Shown piece after piece: positions 51,071 through 58,497 of a stretch of DNA of 64,000 bases. The notes under the pieces were generated by a model, which worked only from the letters and a program-made list of their open reading frames with translations, made no database searches and was not told where the DNA came from. The stretch comes from Thioclava arctica (GTDB lineage Bacteria; Pseudomonadota; Alphaproteobacteria; Rhodobacterales; Rhodobacteraceae), in assembly GCF_040892615.1 (NCBI RefSeq), contig NZ_JBFRYC010000001.1, positions 496,001-560,000 of the forward strand, in the 5' to 3' direction. The position numbers were made by a program, and so were the translations under genes. Within the stretch, counting starts at the first letter, position 1. Each line of letters opens with the position of its first letter.

Positions 51071-52570
51071 TCAGTCGAGCGCTTTGAAGTTCAGGCTCGC
51101 GCCATCCTTGATGCCCGAGAACCAGCGCGCCGTGACTGTCTTGGTCTTGGTGTAGAAGCGGAACGCGTCGGGGCCATATTGGTTAAGATCGCCAAAGCCC
51201 GACTTTTTCCAGCCACCGAAGGTGTAATAGCTCAGCGGAACCGGGATCGGGAAGTTGATGCCGACCATGCCCACATTGACCTTCGCGGCGTAGTCGCGTG
51301 CGGTGTCGCCGTCAGCGGTGAAGATCGAGGTGCCGTTGCCATAAGGGTTGTCGATCACCAGATCGAGCGCCTCTTCATAGGTTTTCGCACGCACCATCGA
51401 CAGGACGGGGCCAAAGATTTCTTCTTTGTAGATGTCCATCTCGGGGGTGACGTTGTCAAACAGCGACGGGCCGACGAAATAGCCGTCTTCATAGCCTTGC
51501 AGGCTGAAGTCGCGGCCATCACAGACCAGATTCGCGCCTTGCTCGACGCCCGAGTTGATCAGGCCAAGGATGCGCTCTTTGGCGGCTGCGGTGATGACGG
51601 GGCCGTAATCGACATCATCGCCACCCGTGTAGGGGCCGACTTTGAGCTTTTCGATCTTCGGCACGAGGCGTTCGATCAGCGCGTCTGCGGCTGCGTCACC
51701 CACCGGCACTGCGACCGAGATCGCCATGCAGCGTTCGCCCGCCGCGCCAAAACCCGCACCGATCAGCGCATCGGCGGCCTTGTCCATATCGGCATCGGGC
51801 ATGATCAGCATGTGGTTCTTGGCACCGCCGAAACATTGCGCGCGCTTGCCGTTATTGGCGGCGCGACCGTAGATATATTGCGCAATCGGGGTCGAGCCGA
51901 CAAAGCCGACCGCCTGAACGGTTTCATGATCCAGGATCGTATCGACCGCCTCTTTATCGCCGTTGATCACCTGCAAGACGCCATCGGGCAGACCGGCCTC
52001 TTGAGCGATTTCAGCGAGCATAAGCGCCGTGCTGGGCGTGCGCTCGGACGGTTTGAGGATCATCGCGTTGCCCGAGGACAGGGCTGGGCCCATTTTCCAC
52101 AGCGGGATCATCGCGGGGAAGTTGAACGGCGTGATACCCGCCACGACGCCCAGCGGCTGACGCATCGAATACAGATCAATGCCGGGGCCGGCGTCGCCGG
52201 TAAATTCGCCCTTGAGGAAAGCAGGCGCGCCCATGCAGACCTCGATCACCTCAAGACCGCGCTGCACATCGCCGCGTGCATCGGGCAGGGTTTTGCCATG
52301 CTCGCGCGAGAGAACTTCGGCGAGCTTGTCCATGTCGCGCTCGATCAGCGCGCCGAATTTCATCATCACGCGGGCGCGGCGCTGCGGATTGACCTTTTGC
52401 CAATCCAGCTGCGCCTTGGCGGCATCTGCGACAGCGGCGTCGATTTCCGCCGGAGAGGCCAGCGCTACGCGCGCTTGCACTTCGCCAGTGGCGGGGTTGT
52501 AGACATCGCTAAAGCGGCCCGACGTGCCTGCAACGCGCTTGCCGTTGATCCAGTGACCGATCTCTTCCAT
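51071..52570 (-). CDS. mmsA: CoA-acylating methylmalonate-semialdehyde dehydrogenase
   Basis: The enzyme oxidises methylmalonate semialdehyde to propionyl-CoA in valine and thymine breakdown; malonate semialdehyde is also used by the family. The 499-residue product has the aldehyde dehydrogenase fold with the catalytic Cys in GAAGERCMAIS near residue 281, and PFNFPAMIPLWKMGPALSSG near residue 150. MEEIGHWINGKRV is the typical start; ATG 52570 follows GGAGGAGA. A LysR gene is divergent 110 bases away and is the likely regulator. Other valine-degradation genes are not in view. Confidence 0.93.
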   Translation of the reverse strand: MEEIGHWINGKRVAGTSGRFSDVYNPATGEVQARVALASPAEIDAAVADAAKAQLDWQKVNPQRRARVMMKFGALIERDMDKLAEVLSREHGKTLPDARGDVQRGLEVIEVCMGAPAFLKGEFTGDAGPGIDLYSMRQPLGVVAGITPFNFPAMIPLWKMGPALSSGNAMILKPSERTPSTALMLAEIAQEAGLPDGVLQVINGDKEAVDTILDHETVQAVGFVGSTPIAQYIYGRAANNGKRAQCFGGAKNHMLIMPDADMDKAADALIGAGFGAAGERCMAISVAVPVGDAAADALIERLVPKIEKLKVGPYTGGDDVDYGPVITAAAKERILGLINSGVEQGANLVCDGRDFSLQGYEDGYFVGPSLFDNVTPEMDIYKEEIFGPVLSMVRAKTYEEALDLVIDNPYGNGTSIFTADGDTARDYAAKVNVGMVGINFPIPVPLSYYTFGGWKKSGFGDLNQYGPDAFRFYTKTKTVTARWFSGIKDGASLNFKALD

Positions 52571-52654
52571 TGGGTTCTCCTCCAAAAGGGTTTGTGGTTT
52601 GGCATAACAATAGCCTTGCGAAAATGTAGATAAAAGGGGAAGTAACTCAAAAGC

Positions 52655-52670
52655 GTTTTGCAGTTTTGCA
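52655..52670. promoter_or_regulatory. Tandem 8-base repeat in the mmsA-LysR gap
   Basis: GTTTTGCA occurs twice in tandem at 52655-52662 and 52663-52670, and the overlapping TTTGC-N6-GCAAA forms an inverted repeat. It lies 10 bases before the LysR start in a 110-base divergent gap and could be an operator half-site pair. Confidence 0.35.
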
Positions 52671-52680
52671 AAGGTGAGTG

Positions 52681-53598
52681 ATGCTCGATTGGGATGATCT
52701 GCGCATATTTCTGGCTGTGGCGCGGGCAGAAAGCCTGTCGCGGGCGGGGCGCGCGTTGAAACTGGATGCCGCGACGGTGGGGCGGCGCGTCGCGCGCCTC
52801 GAAGAAGCGCTGTCGGCCAAGCTGTTCGTGAAATCGCCGCAGGGCTATGCGCTGTCCGAGGCGGGGGACCGTTTGTTGCCCCATGCCGAGGCCGCCGAGC
52901 AGGCCTTTGGGGGCGCGCAAGAAGAGCTGTCGGGCACCGCGGGCCAGTTGAGCGGGCAGTTGCGCATCGGTGCGCCCGATGGTTGTGCGAATTACCTGCT
53001 GCCACAGGTTTGCGCCAAGATTTCAGACGCCAACCCGGGGCTGGAAATCCAGATCGTGGCACTGCCCCGGGTGTTCAACCTCTCCAAGCGCGAGGCCGAT
53101 ATGGCGATCACCGTGTCGCGCCCGACGGCGGGGCGGCTGACGGTGCAAAAGCTGACCGATTATCACCTGCATCTCGCCGCGCATCGCGATTATCTGGCCA
53201 GATCGGCGCCGCTGACCTGTAAGGGCGATCTGCGCGCGCATCGCATGATCGGCTATATTCCCGACATGATTTTCGACAAAGAGCTTGATTACTTTGCCGA
53301 AACTGAGGCGCAGGTGGTTGGGCTGGCCTCAAACTCGGCCTCGGTGCAGACGCGCATGGTGCAAAGCGGGGCGGGGATTGGCATCGTGCATGATTTTGCC
53401 ATTCCCTTTGCGCCCGGTGTGGTGCGGGTACTGGCCGATGAGGTCTCGCTCAAGCGTGCTTTCTGGCTGATCCGTCACGCGGATGACCGACGCTCGGAAC
53501 GGCTGACGCGCTTTGCCGAGGCGCTGGGGCAGGGCTTGCGCGACGAGGTTTCCCGGTTGGAGCGTCGTGCAGCTGATACAACTCTGGCGACGCCGTGA
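52681..53598 (+). CDS. LysR-family transcriptional regulator, divergent from mmsA
   Basis: The 305-residue product has an N-terminal winged HTH (WDDLRIFLAVARAESLSRAG, AATVGRRVARLEEALSAKLF) and an effector domain with RIGAPDGCANYLLPQV and NLSKREADMAITVSR. ATG 52681 follows AAAGGTGAG; GTG 52678 is also in frame. The layout suggests control of mmsA. It is a paralog of the LysR protein at 40481-41395: the two share long stretches and the same domain spacing, though they sit beside different target operons. Confidence 0.9.
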   Translation: MLDWDDLRIFLAVARAESLSRAGRALKLDAATVGRRVARLEEALSAKLFVKSPQGYALSEAGDRLLPHAEAAEQAFGGAQEELSGTAGQLSGQLRIGAPDGCANYLLPQVCAKISDANPGLEIQIVALPRVFNLSKREADMAITVSRPTAGRLTVQKLTDYHLHLAAHRDYLARSAPLTCKGDLRAHRMIGYIPDMIFDKELDYFAETEAQVVGLASNSASVQTRMVQSGAGIGIVHDFAIPFAPGVVRVLADEVSLKRAFWLIRHADDRRSERLTRFAEALGQGLRDEVSRLERRAADTTLATP

Positions 53599-53670
53599 TC
53601 GCCTTTCCGTTGACAAACCGCTCTTCGCGGTGAGACGCTTGATTCAACGAGAAGTTTCAGGGAGACCGCC

Positions 53671-54105
53671 ATGCAAGTGATGCAAATTTTAAAGGATAAG
53701 GGCCAAACATCGGTGATCACGGTGACGCCGGACACCAGTTTGGCCGATGTCGTGGCGACTTTGTCGGCCAAACGGATCGGTGCGGTGGTTGTGTTGGCCG
53801 ATGGTCACAATGTCGCCGGTATCGTGTCCGAGCGCGATATCGTGCGCGAAGTGGCGCGGCGCGGTGCGGCATGCCTGACGCTCAAGGCCTCCGATGTGAT
53901 GACGCGCGAGATCAAATGCTGTGGCCCGATGGACAGCACCGATGAGGTGATGGAGCGCATGACCGCAGGGCGTTTCCGCCACATGCCGGTGCGCGACAAG
54001 GGTGAGATGATCGGCGTGATCTCGATCGGCGATGTAGTCAAGGCGCGCCTGGCCGAGCTGCATATGGAAAAAGAAGCGCTCACCGGCATGATCATGGGCA
54101 ACTGA
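53671..54105 (+). CDS. CBS-domain pair protein
   Basis: The 144-residue protein consists of two CBS motifs: residues about 8-65 (SVITVTPDTSLADVVATLSA, GIVSERDIVREVARRG) and about 75-130 (CCGPMDSTDEVMERMTAGRF, IGVISIGDVVKARLAE). Such stand-alone pairs bind adenosyl ligands such as AMP, ATP or SAM and sense energy state. No partner is fused. The ribosome site AGGGAGA is 6 bases upstream. A strong hairpin separates it from coaD. Confidence 0.88.
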   Translation: MQVMQILKDKGQTSVITVTPDTSLADVVATLSAKRIGAVVVLADGHNVAGIVSERDIVREVARRGAACLTLKASDVMTREIKCCGPMDSTDEVMERMTAGRFRHMPVRDKGEMIGVISIGDVVKARLAELHMEKEALTGMIMGN

Positions 54106-54134
54106 TGCTGCGTCGCGGCAACAATGGTCTTGCA

Positions 54135-54171
54135 TTCGGGTGCGCAATATAGTTGCGTGCGCGCACCCGAA
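54135..54171. promoter_or_regulatory. Hairpin in the CBS-coaD gap
   Basis: TTCGGGTGCGC at 54135-54145 and GCGCACCCGAA at 54161-54171 are perfect 11-base complements around a 15-base loop. It lies 30 bases after the CBS gene and 26 before coaD. Without a T tract, an attenuator, a processing site or an operator are all possible. Confidence 0.4.
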
Positions 54172-54196
54172 AACGGGGACTTAGAGGAGGGTTGCC

Positions 54197-54694
54197 ATGC
54201 GCATCGGTCTGTATCCCGGAACATTCGATCCGGTCACGCTTGGTCATATCGATATCATCGAACGCGCCTTGGCGCTGGTGGACCGGTTGGTGATTGGCGT
54301 CGCGATCAACCGTGACAAGGGGCCGCTTTTCACGCTTGAACAGCGGGTGGCGATGCTCAAGGCCGAATGCGGCGCTATCACCGCGCGATGTGGCGGTGAG
54401 ATCGTTGTGCATCCGTTCGAGAATCTGCTGATTGATTGCGCCCGCGATGTTGGGGCCAATGTGATCATTCGGGGGCTGCGCGCCGTTGCCGATTTTGAAT
54501 ATGAATTTCAGATGGTTGGGATGAACCGGGCACTGGATCCGCAGATCGAGACGGTGTTCTTGATGGCAGATGCGCGCCGTCAGGCGATTGCTTCCAAGCT
54601 GGTCAAAGAGATCGCGCGGCTCGGCGGGGATGTGTCGAAATTCGTAACCCCCGCCGTGCGCGAAGCTATTTCGCAAGCCTATTCAAAGGACTAA
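54197..54694 (+). CDS. coaD: Phosphopantetheine adenylyltransferase
   Basis: CoaD makes dephospho-CoA from 4'-phosphopantetheine and ATP, the next-to-last step of CoA synthesis. The 165-residue product has the nucleotidyltransferase motif YPGTFDPVTLGHIDII at residues 6-21 and the second motif, here RRQAIASKLVKEIARLGG, near residue 128. IIRGLRAVADFEYEFQM is also standard. GAGGAGGG precedes the ATG. It is convergent with the YfdX-family gene, with only four bases between the stops. Confidence 0.96.
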   Translation: MRIGLYPGTFDPVTLGHIDIIERALALVDRLVIGVAINRDKGPLFTLEQRVAMLKAECGAITARCGGEIVVHPFENLLIDCARDVGANVIIRGLRAVADFEYEFQMVGMNRALDPQIETVFLMADARRQAIASKLVKEIARLGGDVSKFVTPAVREAISQAYSKD

Positions 54695-54698
54695 AGTC

Positions 54699-55421
54699 TT
54701 AGCCCGCTGTTTTGGCGCTTGGCGTGGTGGTTTGCGACGTTTGCGTGTTTCCGGCCTGTTGGGGCAGATCGTTCAGCGCCCATTGGTCAATCACCACGCC
54801 TTCTTCAACACCTTTGAGCGCAAGATTGGCCTCGTAATAGCTGCCTTTCTTGATCAGATTGGCGGCATCTTGCAGATGTGTCAGCGAGAGTTTCGTAGGC
54901 ACCAATGCCGCGCTTAGCGAGACTGCGATATCGCCGGATTTAAGCGTCTCCGCAGCACCTTTCGCATCGCCTTTGGCCATCTGGTCATTGGCTTTGCTCA
55001 CCGTTTTGGCGTTATCCGGCGTGACGGAGAAATCTTCACCCAGTGCGATTGAGCTGTCAAAGGGCACATAGGTGACGCCCTGTTTGCCCGCTTTCGATGT
55101 CACGCCCCATTTCGCCTCAGAGGCTTGGGCTGACTTCATCTTGGCGATCGCGTCATTGGTCATCTTGCCGGCCATGTCGGTATTGCCGTCAAACAGGGCA
55201 AGCCGCGCCGCGCGCACATCGCGCATCGACGTATAGGCATCATTGACTGTGGTCAGCAGTTGTTTGTTGGCCGAACTTGCGGTGGCTTTGGCGACAGAGT
55301 CTTTGGTTTGCGTGCTGGCGGCGGGCGTGGAGCCTGCAAAAGCGGGCGCGATATAGCTCATGGGCCCTGCAATAAGCGCCCCGGACATCGCCAAGGCGAG
55401 CAATGTGGTGTTCCGTTTCAT
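54699..55421 (-). CDS. YfdX-family periplasmic protein
   Basis: The 240-residue product has a signal peptide (LLALAMSGALIAGPMSYIAPA, cut near AFAGST by eye) and a helical body with VNDAYTSMRDVRAARLALFD and TYVPFDSSIALGEDFSVTP. This pattern is that of YfdX, an E. coli protein linked to acid stress whose exact role is not settled. The Thr/Ala/Gln-rich tail is probably disordered. It stands alone, ends against coaD and has a 234-base gap behind its start. Confidence 0.78.
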   Translation of the reverse strand: MKRNTTLLALAMSGALIAGPMSYIAPAFAGSTPAASTQTKDSVAKATASSANKQLLTTVNDAYTSMRDVRAARLALFDGNTDMAGKMTNDAIAKMKSAQASEAKWGVTSKAGKQGVTYVPFDSSIALGEDFSVTPDNAKTVSKANDQMAKGDAKGAAETLKSGDIAVSLSAALVPTKLSLTHLQDAANLIKKGSYYEANLALKGVEEGVVIDQWALNDLPQQAGNTQTSQTTTPSAKTAG

Positions 55422-55585
55422 GACTCAAATCCCTTTACAAAGATGGGTTACGTCCAAGGCAGCCCAGTGCCGCTTTGGATATTTGAGAAACGTCTGGGGC
55501 GGGATCTGGTTCGCTCAACCCTTTTCAAGCTGGGGGCATCGCGGGTGAGCAACCGTGCGCTACCTGTGAGGCGCGCGTGATGGGC

Positions 55586-55616
55586 AAAAAAGAGGGGGCC
55601 GCAACCGGGCCCCCTC
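55586..55616 (-). terminator. Intrinsic terminator of gap
   Basis: On the minus strand, GAGGGGGCC and GGCCCCCTC (55592-55600 and 55608-55616) form a 9-bp stem followed by TTTTTT at 55590-55585. It is about 40 bases beyond the gap stop. The layout is that of a classic intrinsic terminator. Confidence 0.85.
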
Positions 55617-55632
55617 ATCGCGTCAGCTTGGT

Positions 55633-55650
55633 CCGGGGGCTGGCCCCCGG
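55633..55650. repeat. GC palindrome at the end of gap
   Basis: CCGGGGG-CTGG-CCCCCGG is a perfect 7-bp hairpin ending five bases past the gap stop on the minus strand. It may help 3'-end folding together with the terminator that follows. Confidence 0.45.
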
Positions 55651-55655
55651 CTTGC

Positions 55656-56657
55656 TCAGATCAACTTGCCCATCGCGACGGCGGTGTCGGCCATGCGGTT
55701 GGAAAAGCCCCATTCGTTGTCATACCAGCTCAGGATCCGCACCATCCGGCCATCCATCACCTTGGTCTGGTCCATGTGGAAGATCGAGGAATGAGGATCG
55801 TGGTTGAAGTCGCTGGAAACATTGGGCTTATCGGTATAGCCCAGCACGCCTTTCAGCGGGCCATCGGCGGCCGCGCGGATCGCGGCGTTGACCTCTTCGA
55901 CCGAAGTGTCGCGCGCGGCTTCAAACACCAGATCGACGACCGAGACGTTGGGCGTGGGCACGCGGATCGCGACGCCATCCAGCTTGCCTGCGAGTTCCGG
56001 CAGCACCAGACCTACCGCTTTGGCAGCGCCCGTCGAGGTCGGGATCATGCTCAGCGCCGCGGCGCGTGCGCGATAGAGATCGCTATGCATCGTATCCAGC
56101 GTCGGCTGATCGCCGGTATAGCTGTGGATCGTGGTCATGAACCCCTTGGAGATCCCGATTGCATCGTTCAGAACCTTGGCCACGGGCGACAGGCAGTTCG
56201 TGGTGCAGCTTGCGTTGGAAACGACCAGATCGTCGCTCGTCAGCACGCCGTCATTGACGCCAAACACGATGGTCTTGTCCGCGCCCGCAGCCGGGGCCGA
56301 AACCAGCACGCGTTTTGAGCCGTTTTCCAAATGGAAGGCCGCTTTTTCACGCGCGGTGAAGATGCCGGTGCATTCCAGCGCGATATCGACATCCCCCCAG
56401 GGCAGTTCCTTGGGGTCGCGGATCGCGGTGACCTTGATCGGCCCACGGCCTGCATCAATCGTGTCGGCGGTGGTTTTCACATCGACCGGAAAGCGGCCAT
56501 GCACGCTGTCAAATTGCAGCAGATGCGCGTTGGTCTCCACCGGGCCGAGATCGTTGATCGCGACCACCTCGATATCGGTGCGCCCCGATTCAATGATCGC
56601 GCGCAACACGTTGCGCCCAATGCGCCCAAAGCCGTTAATGGCAACTTTGACGGTCAT
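55656..56657 (-). CDS. gap: Glyceraldehyde-3-phosphate dehydrogenase
   Basis: The 333-residue cytoplasmic enzyme interconverts glyceraldehyde 3-phosphate and 1,3-bisphosphoglycerate. It has the NAD-binding INGFGRIGRNVLRA at the N-terminus, the catalytic Cys near residue 153 in SNASCTTNCL, and SWYDNEWGFSNRM at the end. The residue after VAIND is Leu, in a segment that usually selects NAD over NADP. ATG 56657 follows GAGGAGAA. A promoter with a perfect palindrome in its spacer lies 60-90 bases upstream, and a small membrane protein gene precedes that. Confidence 0.96.
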   Translation of the reverse strand: MTVKVAINGFGRIGRNVLRAIIESGRTDIEVVAINDLGPVETNAHLLQFDSVHGRFPVDVKTTADTIDAGRGPIKVTAIRDPKELPWGDVDIALECTGIFTAREKAAFHLENGSKRVLVSAPAAGADKTIVFGVNDGVLTSDDLVVSNASCTTNCLSPVAKVLNDAIGISKGFMTTIHSYTGDQPTLDTMHSDLYRARAAALSMIPTSTGAAKAVGLVLPELAGKLDGVAIRVPTPNVSVVDLVFEAARDTSVEEVNAAIRAAADGPLKGVLGYTDKPNVSSDFNHDPHSSIFHMDQTKVMDGRMVRILSWYDNEWGFSNRMADTAVAMGKLI

Positions 56658-56717
56658 GTCCTTCTCCTCTGGCTGGCTGCCCTGCAAGGAGTTGCGCGGG
56701 CAGAAATCCCGTTGCGG

Positions 56718-56747
56718 TTAACAAACGCCTTTAAGGCGAAAGGTCAA
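56718..56747 (-). promoter_or_regulatory. gap promoter with palindrome in the spacer
   Basis: On the minus strand, TTGACC (56747-56742) and TGTTAA (56723-56718) are 18 bases apart. The spacer holds CGCCTT-T-AAGGCG (56726-56738), a perfect 13-base palindrome. A regulator bound there would cover the promoter directly. The start would lie about 50 bases before the gap ATG. Confidence 0.55.
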
Positions 56748-56764
56748 CCGGTCAGACGTGTATG

Positions 56765-56908
56765 CTAGCGCCAGAATGCGACATATTGAACGAGATCAGC
56801 GATTCTTCGGCCCAAAAACAGCAAAGCCTGCCCTTGGTTGAGGAATATATCCGCCAATATCAGCACTATCAGGATGGCCCCCAGCCAAAGCGCAATCCGA
56901 TCGGTCAT
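56765..56908 (-). CDS. Small membrane protein, 47 aa, upstream of gap
   Basis: From ATG 56908 the product reads MTDRIALWLGAILIVLILAD, then FLNQGQALLFLGRRIADLVQ, and ends YVAFWR. It has one clear span at about residues 7-24 and an amphipathic end with Arg pairs and an aromatic C-terminus. AAGGGA lies 6 bases upstream. Codon use matches its neighbours. I recall similar short proteins next to gap in other Rhodobacterales, but cannot confirm it here. It ends 18 bases before the gap promoter. Function is unknown. Confidence 0.7.
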   Translation of the reverse strand: MTDRIALWLGAILIVLILADIFLNQGQALLFLGRRIADLVQYVAFWR

Positions 56909-57109
56909 CACTGTCCCTTCGCGCCCCGATTGCCGAAGCGTCCCCTATGCCCGCCCCGTCTGCTGCGCCAAGGAGGCGCTGTGCGGGGTGGGTCTTTCTC
57001 TCTGAAAGAGCAGACGCGTGCGCAGCAATCAACCAAGCAAATCAGTCTGTTCTGATGTGACGTTAATAGATTGCGGCCAGCGAGAGAAGGGGTAGGCGGA
57101 TGCGTGTGT

Positions 57110-58189
57110 CTAGGCCTCGTCCTCGGCGACAAGGAAGATTTCGCCAGCGGATTCCATTTCACGGATCGCCGCCACGATTTCGCCCATCGCCTCTTCGGAA
57201 TCCTTTTCCTTCACTTTGCCCAGATTAGTCATCTCGTCGCGCAAGGATTGCGCCATGCGTTGGGACATATTGGTCAGGATGAACTCCGCCGATGCTTCGA
57301 GTGCGCCCTTGGCCCCTGCCAATGCGGTGACCAAACGGGCCTGATCGACATTACGCAGGATTTTTGGCACGTCGCGCGGATCAATCCGCGCGGGAATATT
57401 GGCGAATGTGAAGATCGCCTTGCGCACTTGATCGGCAAAAATCTGATCTTCCTCGTCAAGCCCTTTGAGCACCGAATCGCGGGTGCTGGATGCGGAATAG
57501 TTCAGGATCGCGCCGACGCGCTCCACTGGTCCAGTATCAAACGCCTTGGCGGGTTGCGCGTCCAGCTGTGCCGATAGCGCCTGCCCGATCCGGTGCACGG
57601 TTTCTGGCGCGACATTGCCGGTGAGAGAGACCGCATAGGCCACGCGCCGTGCCTTGTCGCCGGGCAAAAGCCCCAGCAATTCCGCAGCTTTCGCGACAGA
57701 CAGCTTGGACAGCATGACCGCGCCAACCTCAACGCTTTCCTCTTCGAGAACGGGGCGGAGCAGTTCGGCGGAGAGGCCTGTGATACGTTCCCACGGGTCG
57801 GCGCGTGAACTGCCAGAGGCGAGACGGCGCAGACGTGTCGAGGCCGATGGGGAAAGCTGTCCGTCCAGCAGGGTCAGCGCACCATCAAGACCGCCGGGAA
57901 AGGCAAACCCAACCGCTTCCAGCTCGGCGCAGAATTCATCCACCACGGCGCTGAGAGTGTCGCGATCAATCAGGCGCAACCTGCCAACCGCCTCTGTCAG
58001 TTCGGTTTGGTGATCATCGCTCAGATCGCTGAGCGGCAGTTTCAGCCCCTCAGTGGCCAAAAGGCGCACCACGATGGCGGCCTTTTGCTTGCGTGTCAGA
58101 GTGGCTGGAGCGCTTGGAGCCATAAGTCCGGGTGCCCCTCCCATCCCTGCCAATTGGCCGAGAGGCTGCAATTTTGCGACTGCGTTCAC
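57110..58189 (-). CDS. fliG: Flagellar motor switch protein FliG
   Basis: FliG links the flagellar MS ring to the stator and to FliM. The 359-residue product has the N-terminal TRKQKAAIVVRLL, a middle domain (KLSVAKAAELLGLLPGDKAR) and the torque-helix domain ending IPKILRNVDQARLVTALAGA and FILTNMSQRMAQSLRDEM, with the charged residues expected for motor contact. The EHPQ motif that usually opens the middle domain reads EEESVEV. GTG 58189 has GGAG 7 bases upstream. No other flagellar gene is in the window. Confidence 0.85.
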   Translation of the reverse strand: MNAVAKLQPLGQLAGMGGAPGLMAPSAPATLTRKQKAAIVVRLLATEGLKLPLSDLSDDHQTELTEAVGRLRLIDRDTLSAVVDEFCAELEAVGFAFPGGLDGALTLLDGQLSPSASTRLRRLASGSSRADPWERITGLSAELLRPVLEEESVEVGAVMLSKLSVAKAAELLGLLPGDKARRVAYAVSLTGNVAPETVHRIGQALSAQLDAQPAKAFDTGPVERVGAILNYSASSTRDSVLKGLDEEDQIFADQVRKAIFTFANIPARIDPRDVPKILRNVDQARLVTALAGAKGALEASAEFILTNMSQRMAQSLRDEMTNLGKVKEKDSEEAMGEIVAAIREMESAGEIFLVAEDEA

Positions 58190-58266
58190 CAACGTTCTCC
58201 GATTCCCTTGAATCTTTCGATCAAGGTGGCACAGGGTCGGTTAATGCCAGCTTAGCAAAACCGGAA

Positions 58267-58419
58267 TTAGCTGGCTTGCAACACGCAGGACTTGGCGTCT
58301 TTGTCCCAGACATGGCCTTGCGGGCACGACATCGAGGCTTGATGTTCGCGCATGCAATCGGCGCTGGCCGCAAGCGGTGCAAGGATAAGGACGGCGGCGG
58401 CAAGAATCGTTCTAGTCAT
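58267..58419 (-). CDS. Small secreted Cys protein, 50 aa
   Basis: From ATG 58419 the product reads MTRTILAAAVLILAPLAASA, a signal peptide, and then the mature DCMREHQASMSCPQGHVWDK, ending DAKSCVLQAS. The mature part has three cysteines, with a Cys-x9-Cys-Pro and Trp-Asp pattern like a tiny chitin-binding-type or adhesin-type knot. GGGAGA is 6 bases upstream. It lies between purB and fliG on the same strand with gaps near 78 bases on either side. Function is unknown; export is inferred. Confidence 0.7.
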   Translation of the reverse strand: MTRTILAAAVLILAPLAASADCMREHQASMSCPQGHVWDKDAKSCVLQAS

Positions 58420-58497
58420 CACGGATCTCCCTTGGCTGATGACCCAGCGTAAGCCGAATCACCGCCTTGAGACCAGTGTCAGATCACGTAGTCGCGA

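Noticed and set aside
53610..53640. TTGACA before the CBS gene as a promoter
   Set aside because: The -35 match is perfect, but no acceptable -10 lies 16-18 bases downstream (it reads AGACGC).
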